A program made the position numbers and the translations under genes. The notes under the pieces are model-generated. The model was not told the DNA's origin. It searched no databases and saw only the letters and a program-made list of their open reading frames with translations. DNA of 17,910 nt from Chloroflexota bacterium. GTDB taxonomy: Bacteria; Chloroflexota; Anaerolineae; Aggregatilineales; UBA2796. The stretch spans positions 1 through 17,910 of the forward strand of contig RFIM01000085.1 in assembly GCA_003695215.1 (NCBI GenBank), given 5' to 3'. Shown here piece after piece: positions 7,040 to 14,489 of the stretch (positions are counted from its first letter, which is position 1; every line of letters starts with the position of its first letter).

Positions 7040-9136
7040 CTATTCCACGCGGATTTTGCGCAAGAAGAGCCGATCGGCGCGCGGTGTCTCGCCGTCATAA
7101 ATCGGCAAGCGCTGCCCGTCGCGCTCGCTATAAGCGCCGATAGAGAGAAAGTAATCGCCTTCAGGGAAATCTAGCGGCAAGGGCAGGTCGATGATCTGAA
7201 TGAAGACGTCGCGATCGCGCAGCAGGCTTGCTTCGATGTTCAGCACGTCATTTTGCAAAGCTGGTGGAATATCAGGATTGCGCGAAACGTGCGCGAAGAG
7301 CCGCAAGTTTGGCACTTGCTCGCCATCAGCGCGCCAATAGGTGATCAGGCGCAAGGTCTCGCCGCTGCGGTAGCTTGGGCGCTCAGGCAGCAAACGGTAG
7401 CCTTCAAAGGTCAGGTAGCCGCCCATGCGCAGTGGCAGTTGCGCAGGCTCAGCGTTGACGCGGCTCTCTTCAGGTGTCCACCACACCTGGCTTTGGATGA
7501 CCTGCCCGAAATCGTCAGCTACGATCTGCTCGGCATTCACTAGCAGCACGCTGCCGCTCGGCAAGCCTGCCACAGGCACATCAACTGCGTTTTGTAGCCA
7601 TGCTCTCAGCGGCTCGGCGATGCGCAAGCGCGCCGTCGGATGCGCGAACGCGTAGCGTTGCCTCTCGCCGCCGCCTGTCAGCACCAACGCGTCAAGGCAG
7701 TTGCTATAGCGCAGTGCTAAGTCATGGCGATGCAGCATCAGCTCCAGCAAGAACGGATCAGGGCGTGCCGCAAAGCGATGCTCGGCGTTTTGCGTGGCCG
7801 AGCGCATGTCTAGCGCGAAAGTACAGATCGAGGTGGCCAGATCATCGCGGGTGCGATCTAAGTAGGCGGCCAGATGACCGAGCCGCGCGCGATAGACGTT
7901 CTGGACGTCGCCGCGATTCGCCCAAGCGCGCCAGAGCAAATCGCCTGAGGCGAAGCAGCTGGCCACAGCGATCGCCAACGTGCCGAAGATGATCACCTGA
8001 TCGGCAATGGCGCGCGGCAGGCTCGAGCCGAAAAAGCGCGCCACAGCCTCTGCACCGATGCCCATCAAGAGCATGATAGCAGGTAAGGCCAAGAGCTGAT
8101 GGCTGAAATTGAGCGCGCCGCGCGTCCAAGCATCCGCCAGCAAGCCGATGATCAGCGCCAAAAGCGGTAAGGCGTGGTTGGGCGCGTTTCTGAAGTGCCG
8201 CAGCGCCACGATTACGCCGATGATCAGCAGTACAAAGCCGATAGGATTCAGCAGCGGCAAGCCTGGCAGGTTGTGCTGAGGCAGCAGGTCGCCATAGATG
8301 CCAATGCCGCCAATGGCTTGCCAGAGGCCGCTCAGCCATTCGCCGAGATGCTCAGGGCGATTCAGCCACAGCGTATTCAGGCTGCTGATCGGGAAGGCGC
8401 GCACAGTGGCGCCGATGTAGGGAATGGCTGTGATGAGCGCGATCAATAAGCTGAAGAGGCTGTAGCCGATCAGGCGCCGAGAGATCGGCTGGCGCGACCA
8501 GCGCAAATAGGCGATGAAGATGACGAACAGTGCCAGCAGCAATAAACCAATCCAATGCGTGTAGGCAGTCAGGGCTATCAGCACGCCAAGCAGCGCAAAG
8601 GTTGCAGAGTGCGGCGCTTTCAGGGCAATGTGGCGCCTTAAATGCACAGCGCGCGCCATAGTCATCAGGCTCAGCACGATCAGCGGCAGCGCTAGGGCCT
8701 CGCGCGTGATGGAACGTCCAAGCAAGATTGAATACAAGGTAAGCGCCATGCCAATAGCTGCGACCAAGCCTGCGAAATGCCCGAAAAGGCGTTTGCCAAG
8801 CGCGTAAAGCAGCGCGATGCTCAGCAAGCTGCACCAAACCGCTAGGATGCGCAAAGGCAGCTGCCCTTTGCCAAGCACGAGGCTTAGCCAGCCCTGTAGG
8901 ATGCCGAACAAGCCTTCGCGTCCGCCGTTGGGATCGTTGACGTTGTAGAACGAAGCGATAGCGCCGCTGCGCACTAAGGCGGCGATTTCCAGCTGAGCGA
9001 TCTCTTCATCGCGGAAGCCTTGCGGCAAAGTCGTCAGGGCGAGGATGCGCAAAGCTGCTGCCGCGAGCAGCACAGCAACGATAGCTGCTAATCTGGTGCG
9101 CTGTGCCAAAACGTCCTCAGTCTGATGTGAATGCAT
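7040..9136 (-). CDS. PMT/GT39-like membrane glycosyltransferase (GT-C fold)
   Basis: 698 aa from ATG 9136. GT-C enzymes transfer sugars from polyprenyl-phosphate donors at the outer face of the membrane. The first helix (about residues 15-35) is followed by a loop containing FRDEEIAQLE, the acidic Asp/Glu pair typical of the catalytic loop. About nine more hydrophobic segments follow to roughly residue 410 (for example AFALLGVLIALTAY-like helices and PIGFVLLIIGVIVAL). The remaining 280 residues are soluble and end in a beta-sandwich-like part (YRSGETLRLITYW, LFAHVSR, GDYFLSIGAYS). A TTG at codon 10 has a better ribosome-binding site (GAGGA) and is a possible alternative start. The acceptor is unknown. 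Placement after uppP fits use of an undecaprenyl carrier, by inference. Confidence 0.85.
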   Translation of the reverse strand: MHSHQTEDVLAQRTRLAAIVAVLLAAAALRILALTTLPQGFRDEEIAQLEIAALVRSGAIASFYNVNDPNGGREGLFGILQGWLSLVLGKGQLPLRILAVWCSLLSIALLYALGKRLFGHFAGLVAAIGMALTLYSILLGRSITREALALPLIVLSLMTMARAVHLRRHIALKAPHSATFALLGVLIALTAYTHWIGLLLLALFVIFIAYLRWSRQPISRRLIGYSLFSLLIALITAIPYIGATVRAFPISSLNTLWLNRPEHLGEWLSGLWQAIGGIGIYGDLLPQHNLPGLPLLNPIGFVLLIIGVIVALRHFRNAPNHALPLLALIIGLLADAWTRGALNFSHQLLALPAIMLLMGIGAEAVARFFGSSLPRAIADQVIIFGTLAIAVASCFASGDLLWRAWANRGDVQNVYRARLGHLAAYLDRTRDDLATSICTFALDMRSATQNAEHRFAARPDPFLLELMLHRHDLALRYSNCLDALVLTGGGERQRYAFAHPTARLRIAEPLRAWLQNAVDVPVAGLPSGSVLLVNAEQIVADDFGQVIQSQVWWTPEESRVNAEPAQLPLRMGGYLTFEGYRLLPERPSYRSGETLRLITYWRADGEQVPNLRLFAHVSRNPDIPPALQNDVLNIEASLLRDRDVFIQIIDLPLPLDFPEGDYFLSIGAYSERDGQRLPIYDGETPRADRLFLRKIRVE

Positions 9137-9171
9137 AGCGCCTGAAGTATAGCGCGCTTCAGGCGCTTTTT
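9137..9171 (+). terminator. Perfect 11-bp hairpin with T-run, terminator-shaped on the plus strand
   Basis: AGCGCCTGAAG (9137-9147) pairs fully with CTTCAGGCGCT (9157-9167) around a 9-nt loop, then T5 at 9167-9171. By shape this is an intrinsic terminator for plus-strand transcription, yet all neighbouring genes are on the minus strand. Read from the minus strand it ends exactly one base before ATG 9136 and contains a TATACT (9151-9146). It may instead block translation initiation or sit within a promoter. Confidence 0.5.
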
Positions 9172-9185
9172 CATGCCGAAGGCGC

Positions 9186-10058
9186 TCAGGCCAGCAAGTC
9201 GGCGCGATTGCGCGATAGCACATAGACTTCGCGTCGCCGTCCGTCGATCACTTCGCTTATGAAATCATGCACCAGATAGCCGCGCTCGAAGAGATCAGTG
9301 AAAACTCGCGCCGTCTCAGCGCGCCAAGCGCGCGCCACATGCAGGGCATGCTGCTTGAGCGCGTTGATATCAGGCGGAATCTCGACAAGGTAAGTCTGAT
9401 GCGGCGCGCTATGCTGCAGAGGTCTTGGCTCTAGGCCATGCGTTCCTTGAACGCCTTCCAGAGCGAAGGGCACTGCCTGTTTCAGCAAGTCGCAAAGGCG
9501 CGGCGGCTGATAGCGCCCTTCAAGGCGCGCGATGACGCTCTCATTGTTCAGCTGCCATTCCACCTCAAAGCGATCCGAAGAGACGCCTGAATTCAAGCCG
9601 CTGCTCATGCTGCCATACAAATTATGGTGATAAATGCGCGCCACGGCACCCAGCTTGCCGATATTCAGGCGCGCGTTGGCGCGCTGCAACGGATCGTACG
9701 TCCAGGTGATCAGAGCCAGCCCTTGCTGCAGCACTTCCTGGCGCTGGAACAACTTCAGCTGATAGCCAATCTGTTGTTTCTGCGCGCTCGGCAAGACAGC
9801 CGCCATGTGTGAGCAATGCTTCAGGCGCTTGTCAGCCGTCATGCCTAGAAAACCGAAGATGAAGCCGACCATTGTGTCATCGGGCATGAAAGCGCCTGCA
9901 ACCAAGCCGCCGTTTTTCTCAGCAGTCACTAAGAGATGCAACGGCACATAATCGCGCGGATCAGTGATCGCCCAAGCCTCGCGCTCGATGCGCTCTACCG
10001 CTTGGTATTCTTCTAAGGTCTTCAGCCGACGAATTTGTACAGCGCTTATTTCTGACAT
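9186..10058 (-). CDS. GNAT-superfamily acetyltransferase-like protein (COG3375-like)
   Basis: 290 aa from ATG 10058, two bases after the uppP stop; a TTG at 10064 would overlap that stop. GNAT proteins move acetyl groups from acetyl-CoA. The first half has the GNAT order: a strand and helix (IRRLKTLEEYQAVERIEREAW), then VAGAFMPDDTMVGFIFGFLG, then KHCSHMAAVLPSAQKQQIGY, which takes the place of the acetyl-CoA loop, then LALITWTYDPLQRANARLNI and IYHHNLYG. The second half (from about 165) is an extra domain containing a conserved-looking ISEVIDGRRREVYVLSR end. This layout resembles the uncharacterised GNAT group COG3375 by memory, not search. No ribosome-binding site is visible, so translation is probably coupled to uppP. 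The substrate is unknown. Confidence 0.8.
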   Translation of the reverse strand: MSEISAVQIRRLKTLEEYQAVERIEREAWAITDPRDYVPLHLLVTAEKNGGLVAGAFMPDDTMVGFIFGFLGMTADKRLKHCSHMAAVLPSAQKQQIGYQLKLFQRQEVLQQGLALITWTYDPLQRANARLNIGKLGAVARIYHHNLYGSMSSGLNSGVSSDRFEVEWQLNNESVIARLEGRYQPPRLCDLLKQAVPFALEGVQGTHGLEPRPLQHSAPHQTYLVEIPPDINALKQHALHVARAWRAETARVFTDLFERGYLVHDFISEVIDGRRREVYVLSRNRADLLA

Positions 10059-10060
10059 AG

Positions 10061-10903
10061 TCAATTTGCTAAGATACTGGTGAAGTGTGCCAAAGCGATG
10101 ATCAGCGCGCCTGCAGCAATGCGATAGTAGCCGAACAGGCGGAAACTATGGCGTGAGACGTATCGCAGCAGCCACGCCATCGCTAGCCACGCCACAACGA
10201 ACGAGACAAGCGCGCCAGTGCCGAACAATGGCAAATGCACGCTTAAGACCGTGCCATCGCGCAGTGCCAGCAGCAGATCGAAGAGCGTTGCCAAGCCGAG
10301 AGTCGGAATCGCGAGATAAAACGAGAAAGCCGTAGCTGTAGGGCGATCCAAGCCGATCAGCAAGCTGCCTACAATGGAAGCGCCCGATCGCGAGACGCCC
10401 GGCACCAGCGCCGTGACCTGCGCCGCGCCGATCAGCAGCGCCTCGCGCAGGCTAATAGCTTCCAGCTTCGTGATGTGCGGCGTGCGCGGATGGCGCTCGA
10501 TCAGCAGGAAGATCAAGCCGCCGATGACCAAGGCGATGCCGACCACAAGCGGTGTGAATAGCGCGGCTTTGATGACATCGCGCAGCGCAAAGCCGACGCC
10601 TGCTGCAGGCGCGAAAGCGATCAAAATGCCGAGCCAGAAGCGCTGCACGCTTCGATCCTGTGTGATGCGCCGCGCCTGAACTGCCAGATCGCGCCAATAG
10701 AAGGCGATCACTGCCAAGACGGCGCCGCTTTGAATGAAGATCGAGAAGGTATCGCGAAAGGCTTTCGGATCGGGCACTTGCAGCGCTGCTGTTGGGAAAT
10801 TTAAAAAGGCAGAGGCGACTAGCAAGTGACCTGTCGAAGAGATGGGCAGAAATTCGGTGAGGCCTTCGATGATGCCCAGCACAATGGCGTAGATGAAGTC
10901 CAT
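10061..10903 (-). CDS. uppP: Undecaprenyl-diphosphate phosphatase
   Basis: 280 aa. It dephosphorylates undecaprenyl diphosphate to recycle the lipid carrier of peptidoglycan and other envelope sugars, in the cytoplasmic membrane. Both BacA/UppP signatures are present. The first is EGLTEFLPISSTGHL at residues 13-27, with Glu13, Glu17, Ser23 and His26. The second is PGVSRSG at 168-174 with Arg172. Several hydrophobic helices fill the rest and the length fits the family. The start is ATG 10903, where the conserved MDFIYAIVLG begins; the open frame continues 22 codons upstream but without family-like sequence. A weak -10-like TAGACT (10947-10942, minus strand) could be its promoter, divergent from the fluoride unit. 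It is the first gene of the minus-strand series and couples to the GNAT gene. Confidence 0.96.
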   Translation of the reverse strand: MDFIYAIVLGIIEGLTEFLPISSTGHLLVASAFLNFPTAALQVPDPKAFRDTFSIFIQSGAVLAVIAFYWRDLAVQARRITQDRSVQRFWLGILIAFAPAAGVGFALRDVIKAALFTPLVVGIALVIGGLIFLLIERHPRTPHITKLEAISLREALLIGAAQVTALVPGVSRSGASIVGSLLIGLDRPTATAFSFYLAIPTLGLATLFDLLLALRDGTVLSVHLPLFGTGALVSFVVAWLAMAWLLRYVSRHSFRLFGYYRIAAGALIIALAHFTSILAN

Positions 10904-10979
10904 AGCTGGAACAGCCTTTGCTGTGATGAAGAGTTGGAAACAGTCTAGCGCAAAGGGCACTTTTTTCACAGCGTGCCTG

Positions 10980-11008
10980 TTGACACGGCCACCAGATTCA
11001 GCTAGAAT
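10980..11008 (+). promoter_or_regulatory. Sigma-70-type promoter of the fluoride exporter unit
   Basis: TTGACA (10980-10985, perfect -35), a 17-nt spacer, and TAGAAT (11003-11008, 5 of 6 to TATAAT). Transcription should begin near 11015, about 10 nt before the riboswitch aptamer. It is the best promoter match in the window. Confidence 0.85.
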
Positions 11009-11023
11009 GATAAGTGCGTGCTT

Positions 11024-11076
11024 GGAACGCCGCGATGAAGCTCGCGTTACGCCACATCGGCTGATAGCTTCTACCT
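11024..11076 (+). promoter_or_regulatory. Fluoride riboswitch (crcB motif) aptamer
   Basis: The aptamer senses fluoride in nascent mRNA. Its parts follow the known fold. P1 is CGCG (11031-11034) with CGCG (11043-11046). The second stem is GCC (11051-11053) with GGC (11059-11061) around a 5-nt loop. The conserved segments CGATGA and GGCTGATAGCTTCTACC are present. The pseudoknot pairs GAAGCT (11037-11042) with AGCTTC (11066-11071). As I recall the Thermotoga petrophila aptamer, its pairing at this place is GAGGCC with GGCCUC, so the change here is compensatory. The gene downstream is a CLC-F fluoride transporter, the classic partner. Riboswitch identity is from memory of the motif, not a covariance-model search. 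Confidence 0.92.
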
Positions 11077-11098
11077 GAGATCGGGTAGAGGCTTTTTT
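11066..11098 (+). terminator. Riboswitch-controlled intrinsic terminator
   Basis: AGCTTCTACCT (11066-11076) pairs with GGGTAGAGGCT (11083-11093) over 11 bp with two G-U pairs and a 6-nt loop, followed by T6 at 11093-11098. Its left arm contains AGCTTC, the 3' strand of the aptamer pseudoknot. The two structures therefore exclude each other, giving read-through when fluoride is bound and termination otherwise. Confidence 0.9.
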
Positions 11099-11129
11099 GT
11101 GTTCAGGGAAAGGTAAAGGAAGTCCGCTG

Positions 11130-12500
11130 ATGAACTACAAACTGGCTGCTAAAGCTATCCGCGTGCGCAGTCGGCAAGTGATACACACGCTGAGTCGGTC
11201 ATTCACATTCGCGCCTGATGAATTTTTCGACACGCTGTGGCTGATGGTGCGTTGGGCAATTTTGGGCGGCGTCGTCGGCGTGTTGGCGGGCATCGCTTCG
11301 ACCATATTCTTGGTCAGCCTGCGCTGGGCGACGCAAACGCGCCTCGATCAGCCGTATCTGCTCTTTTTGCTGCCGTTGGCAGGCATGCTGCTCGGCGCTA
11401 TCTATCAGCGCTTTGGCGGCACAGCAGCGCGTGGCACAAATCTGGTCATCGAAGAAGTGAACTTGAACCGAGCGCGCATTCCGCTGCGCATGGCGCCGTT
11501 GGTTTTGCTGGGCACGATCCTGACGCACTTGTGCGGCGGCTCGGTCGGGCGCGAAGGCACGGCTGTGCAAATGGGCGCTAGCCTGGCTGATGGCGTGCGG
11601 CGTGCGCTCGGTCTGCGCGGCGAGAATCGGCGCTTGCTGCTGATGGCAGGCATCAGCGGCGGCTTTGGCTCGGTATTCGGCACGCCGCTAGCAGGTTTCG
11701 TCTTCGGCTTGGAAGTTCAGCGCGTCGGGCGCATCCGCTACGATGGCATTGTGCCGTGCTTGGCGGCTGCAACTATCGGAGACTTGACGGCGCGCGCTCT
11801 CGGCGTGACGCATCCGCTGCACGCGCCTTTGGCTCAGATGCCGCTCGACCTGCCGCTGTTGATCAAGGTGCTGATCGCTAGCATCGCCTTTGGCCTGACG
11901 AGCATCCTGTTCGTAGAGCTGCTGCACGCTATCAAGCACGTCTTCGGCAAGCTGATCAAGTCTCTGCCACTGCGCTTAGCAGTTGGCGGCGTTATCGTCA
12001 TCGCCTTGACGTTGCTCTTGAACACGCAAGCCTATCTCGGCTTGAGCGAAGACCTGATCGAGCAAAGCCTACGCACAGGCGAGGTGCCGACCTTCGCCTT
12101 CATACTCAAGCTGATCTTCACAGCCATAACTCTAGGCAGCGGCTTCATCGGCGGCGAAGTCACGCCGCTCTTCGTGATGGGCGCAACGCTCGGGCATGAG
12201 CTGGGCGCCGCGTTTGGCATCGATCCAACCTGGTTGGCAGGCATCGGCTTTGCAGCAGTCTTCGCAGGCGCTAGCAACACGCCACTGGCTTGTACGCTGA
12301 TGAGCATTGAGCTGTTTGGCAGCGGCTCGGCGCTGTACATGGCCTTGGCGTGCTTCACAGCTTATCTGGCCTCAGGGCATCGCGGCATTTACAGCACGCA
12401 GCGCATCGATACGCCTAAGAACGGACACAGCCGTGTGCAGCCTGAAGATAGCCTCGAGATCGCCGCGGCGCGCCGCCATCGACAATATATCCCTGAATAG
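11130..12500 (+). CDS. CLC-F type fluoride/proton antiporter
   Basis: 456 aa polytopic membrane protein of the CLC family, expected to export fluoride in exchange for protons. The fluoride-clade signature is visible. GREGTAVQMG at residues 140-149 has Thr144 where chloride CLCs usually have Pro, with the gating glutamate Glu142. The first selectivity region reads GTNLVIEE (from 102) rather than GSGIP. The later region is GGEVTPLFVMGATLG in place of GIFAP. About 40 cytosolic residues precede the first helix (VRWAILGGVVGVLAGIASTI). No CBS domains follow; the tail is about 35 polar residues. ATG 11130 has AAAGGA (11115-11120) about 9 nt upstream; an in-frame TTG at 11097 lies inside the terminator and is rejected. 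Control is by the fluoride riboswitch just upstream. Confidence 0.94.
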   Translation: MNYKLAAKAIRVRSRQVIHTLSRSFTFAPDEFFDTLWLMVRWAILGGVVGVLAGIASTIFLVSLRWATQTRLDQPYLLFLLPLAGMLLGAIYQRFGGTAARGTNLVIEEVNLNRARIPLRMAPLVLLGTILTHLCGGSVGREGTAVQMGASLADGVRRALGLRGENRRLLLMAGISGGFGSVFGTPLAGFVFGLEVQRVGRIRYDGIVPCLAAATIGDLTARALGVTHPLHAPLAQMPLDLPLLIKVLIASIAFGLTSILFVELLHAIKHVFGKLIKSLPLRLAVGGVIVIALTLLLNTQAYLGLSEDLIEQSLRTGEVPTFAFILKLIFTAITLGSGFIGGEVTPLFVMGATLGHELGAAFGIDPTWLAGIGFAAVFAGASNTPLACTLMSIELFGSGSALYMALACFTAYLASGHRGIYSTQRIDTPKNGHSRVQPEDSLEIAAARRHRQYIPE

Positions 12501-12511
12501 CCGAGCTGCGC

Positions 12512-12517
12512 TATACT
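12512..12517 (+). promoter_or_regulatory. Possible -10 element of the tandem AAA+ gene
   Basis: TATACT lies in the 49-nt gap after the fluoride exporter, inside GCGCTATACTCAGCGC. The same core, with two inserted bases, precedes ATG 9136 on the minus strand. No -35 is evident. A start near 12524 would give a leader of about 26 nt with GGAG at 12537-12540. Confidence 0.35.
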
Positions 12518-12549
12518 CAGCGCATCGGACGCCTGTGGAGCGCTACGCC

Positions 12550-13959
12550 ATGACTGATTCGCTCACGCTCAAAACGCAAACTGAAACCTGCCCGATCTGC
12601 AAAGGCACAGGCCTCGTGCGCGAAGATGTGCCTGTCGGTCACCCGAACTTCGGCAAGCTCTTCCCGTGCATCTGCCAGAAGGACAGCTTCCGCAGCCGCG
12701 AGATCGCCCGCCTGCGCACGCTCGGCAACCTTGAAGCGTACGCGCATAAAACTTTTGCCACCTTTGAGATTGATTTCACGCTGCTGGAGCCGCACGAAGC
12801 GCACCTGCGCCGCCTCTTCCGCGATCTCTCCGAAGCGCGCCGCCAAAGCCTGAACGAAGCCCAGCGCCGCGCCACCAAAGCCGCCGCTGAGATCGCCCTC
12901 AGCTATGCAACTGCGCCTGATGGCTGGCTGCTCTTTGAAGGCGGCTATGGCACAGGCAAAACTCACCTTGCCGCAGCTATCGCCAACGCCGTGATCGAAC
13001 GCGGCGAGCCTGTCTTGTTCATCACAGCGCCCGACCTGCTCGATCACCTGCGCGGCGCCTTCGGCCCAAACAGCGAGAATGCCTACGATGAGCTCTTCGA
13101 ACGCATCCGTAAAGCGCCCTTGATCGTCGTCGACGATCTCGGCGCTGAAAGCCCGACCGCCTGGGCTGTCGAAAAACTCTACCAGCTCTTCAACGATCGG
13201 CACCGCTACCGCTTGCCAACCGTCGTGACCACCAACCGCGATCCCGCCCAGATCGAGCCGCGCATCCGCAGCCGCCTGCTCGACCAAGAGCTGACCCGCA
13301 GCGTGCGCCTGATCCTGCCCGATCGCCGCTCGCCTATCCTCACCTGGGCCGAAGCCGACCTGAGCGATCTAAGCCGCTACCGCGATATGACCTTCGAGAG
13401 CTTCGACCTGCGCCAAGGCGAAAACCTGCCTGAGGAAAGCCTGCGCCGCCTCCAGCAAACCGTCCAGACGGCGCGCGCCTTCGCTGAAAGCCCGCAAGGC
13501 TGGCTCGTGCTCACAGGACGGCCAGGCTGCGGCAAGACTCACCTGGCAGCGGCCATTGCGCACGTCTTGAATGCGCAAGCGCCTGTAGCCCTGTTCGTCA
13601 CAGCTGCCGACCTGATCAGCCATCTGCGCGCCACTTTCTATCCAAGCGCCACCATCAGCTATGATCGACGCCTGCACGAGCTCAAAAACGCGCCCGTGCT
13701 GATCCTCGACGATCTGACCATTGAAGAGCGCAATATGTCCGCTTGGGCACGCGATAAGCTCTATGAGATACTCCTCTATCGCTTCGATTACGCCTTGCCA
13801 ACTGTGATCACCAGCTTGCAGCCTTTAGAAGAGATGGACGCGCGCCTGCGCAGCCGCCTCAGCAATCGATCGCGCTGCCTTGTCGAGGCGATCATCGTGC
13901 CCAGCTATCAGGGCAACAGCCGCCCGCGCCGCGCTGCGCCGCCGCGCCCGCGCCGCTAA
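12550..13959 (+). CDS. Tandem DnaC/IstB-like AAA+ ATPase with N-terminal Cys cluster
   Basis: 469 aa. DnaC/DnaI/IstB proteins load helicases or serve transposases; the exact role here is unknown. N-terminus: CPIC (Cys14, Cys17) and CIC (Cys40, Cys42) form a likely zinc site. A helical linker follows. AAA+ domain 1 has Walker A GGYGTGKT at 131-138, Walker B LIVVDD (Asp195-Asp196), sensor 1 TTNR and the Arg-finger-like RIRSRL. A second complete copy follows, with Walker A GRPGCGKT at 323-330, Walker B VLILDD (Asp387-Asp388) and RLRSRL, but its sensor-1 region reads TSLQ with no Asn. Ordinary DnaC is about half this length with one domain. A basic Pro/Arg tail ends the protein. ATG 12550 has GGAG 9 nt upstream. 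No transposase is near, so IstB is unlikely. Confidence 0.85.
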   Translation: MTDSLTLKTQTETCPICKGTGLVREDVPVGHPNFGKLFPCICQKDSFRSREIARLRTLGNLEAYAHKTFATFEIDFTLLEPHEAHLRRLFRDLSEARRQSLNEAQRRATKAAAEIALSYATAPDGWLLFEGGYGTGKTHLAAAIANAVIERGEPVLFITAPDLLDHLRGAFGPNSENAYDELFERIRKAPLIVVDDLGAESPTAWAVEKLYQLFNDRHRYRLPTVVTTNRDPAQIEPRIRSRLLDQELTRSVRLILPDRRSPILTWAEADLSDLSRYRDMTFESFDLRQGENLPEESLRRLQQTVQTARAFAESPQGWLVLTGRPGCGKTHLAAAIAHVLNAQAPVALFVTAADLISHLRATFYPSATISYDRRLHELKNAPVLILDDLTIEERNMSAWARDKLYEILLYRFDYALPTVITSLQPLEEMDARLRSRLSNRSRCLVEAIIVPSYQGNSRPRRAAPPRPRR

Positions 13960-14489
13960 GGCGCTGCCCTTGTAGCAGCTGGCAACCGCGTGAAAGCGCC
14001 CACATAAGGGCAGATCGCGCCATAGTGTGGATCAATTAGCCAGACGCGCCAATAGTAAATGCCCTCTGCAGGCAGGCGCAGCAGCGAAAACGTAAAAGCG
14101 CCGTCGCCCTCCGCAGGGATGGCCAGCCTGAAGCCCGCGTTATTGCCCTCAAGCCCAACGCTGATGCCCACCGCGCCCCTGCGCGGCACGCCGCGCCAAG
14201 CAAAGCTCGCATCGCCATCATAGGCCAGCGCGCTGCCCTCCTTTGGCGCTACCGTCAGCTTGAAACGCTCGCACAGCGCCTCCGCGCTCAGAGTCGGCTG
14301 CGGCGTGCGCGTCGGAAAGGCTGTGAAGGTCGCGGGCGCTGTGCGCGTCGGCTCAGGCGTCCATGTTGGCGGCAAAGTCGGCAGCGTAACGCGATCCCTA
14401 GGCACGATCAGGCGCGTCGGCGTCGCTGTGAACGGAATGACCCTGCAGCCGCTCAGCATGAGCAGCGCAACCAGCAGCGCCCCTCTCAC
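13956..14489 (-). CDS. Lipoprotein with Pro/Thr-rich stalk, unknown function
   Basis: 177 aa. The signal peptide MRGALLVALLMLSGC has a clear lipobox (LSGC), so Cys15 should be lipidated and the protein held on the outer face of the membrane. Residues about 20-68 are rich in Pro and Thr (TPTR, PTLPPTWTPEPTRT, FPTRTPQPT), a spacer common in Chloroflexota surface proteins. The remaining 110 residues look like a small beta-rich domain (FAWRGVP, GFRLAIP, GAFTFSLLRLP, IYYWRVWLID), reminiscent of fibronectin III-like or Ig-like folds, with two Cys (at about 73 and 160). GTG 14489 overlaps the plsY stop as GTGA, so the two are coupled. The stop overlaps that of the AAA+ gene on the other strand. The ligand is unknown. 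Confidence 0.75.
   Translation of the reverse strand: MRGALLVALLMLSGCRVIPFTATPTRLIVPRDRVTLPTLPPTWTPEPTRTAPATFTAFPTRTPQPTLSAEALCERFKLTVAPKEGSALAYDGDASFAWRGVPRRGAVGISVGLEGNNAGFRLAIPAEGDGAFTFSLLRLPAEGIYYWRVWLIDPHYGAICPYVGAFTRLPAATRAAP

Noticed and set aside
11097..11129. Upstream TTG start for the fluoride antiporter
   Set aside because: It lies in the T-run of the terminator; ATG 11130 has a good AAAGGA site.
12307..12549. Longer N-terminus for the tandem AAA+ protein
   Set aside because: It lies mostly inside the antiporter gene in another frame; the Cys cluster and ribosome-binding site fit ATG 12550.
12517..13287. Long minus-strand open frame opposite the AAA+ gene
   Set aside because: The plus-strand frame carries Walker motifs and a Cys cluster; the antisense frame shows nothing family-like.
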